This document shows positions 63,934-64,000 of a stretch of DNA of 64,000 nucleotides, piece by piece (position 1 is the first letter of the stretch; each line of letters begins with the position of its first letter). Under the pieces are notes generated by a model. The model was not told the DNA's origin and did not search any database. It was given only the letters and a program-made list of their open reading frames with translations. The position numbers and the translations under genes were made by a program. This DNA comes from Hirudinaria manillensis (taxonomy: Eukaryota; Annelida; Clitellata; Hirudinida; Hirudinidae), in assembly GCA_034509925.1 (NCBI GenBank), contig CM067538.1, positions 4,178,501-4,242,500 on the forward strand, in the 5' to 3' direction.

Positions 63934-64000
63934 TAATCATAAAAACAACTAATTTACCCGAGGAAATGACAATTTTTAAACGAAAATTTTCAACAAAATG
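63934..64000. other. Right edge of the window
   Basis: 67 bases of AT-rich sequence; nothing recognised. Confidence 0.5.

Overview
The window is intron-rich, AT-rich animal nuclear DNA, not bacterial or viral. Evidence for this is short protein-coding blocks with GT/AG borders and matching codon phases, long AT-rich introns, abundant (ATT)n/(ATC)n microsatellites, a Ty3-type retrotransposon, non-LTR retrotransposons and a pogo-like DNA transposon. The host looks like an invertebrate; the phylum cannot be fixed from the sequence.

The main content is one minus-strand gene that fills almost the whole window. It encodes the extracellular and transmembrane part of a natriuretic-peptide-receptor / receptor guanylyl cyclase family protein (ANF-receptor ligand-binding fold). 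Read right to left, its exons are E1 (62363-61912), E2 (56373-56053), E3 (49576-49437), E4 (11322-11211), E5 (10837-10645), E6 (7665-7530), E7 (3746-3655), E8 (1481-1343) and E9 (683-599). All eight junctions keep the reading frame. E9 carries the transmembrane helix. The kinase-homology and cyclase exons, if present, lie beyond the left edge.

Between E3 and E4 lie two single-exon cassettes, B (35552-34598) and A (26114-25154). Each encodes its own signal peptide and the same N-terminal half of the ligand-binding domain that E1-E3 encode. Each ends at a good GTGAGT donor in the same phase (1) as E3, so each could splice directly to E4. TATA boxes sit upstream of all three modules. The locus therefore looks like a UGT1A- or protocadherin-style array: three alternative promoter/ligand-recognition modules feeding one shared downstream body. 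This arrangement is an inference from sequence and is the most interesting thing here.

Cassettes A and B sit in a head-to-tail tandem duplication of about 8 kb (about 22303-30636 and 30637-38258) whose break lies inside a decayed CR1-like LINE. Inserted elsewhere are: a young, apparently intact Ty3-type element (14287-18986; LTRs differ at 1 of 175 positions); a nearly full-length but frameshifted R2/R4-superfamily LINE (about 55037-51221) with two related fragments, all three embedded in (ATT)n tracts as described for Dong-type elements; two solo LTRs of another family with ATAT target duplications; a decayed pogo/Tigger element (62863-63933) with related MITEs; and a 380-bp (ATCA)n microsatellite in the intron just before the transmembrane exon.
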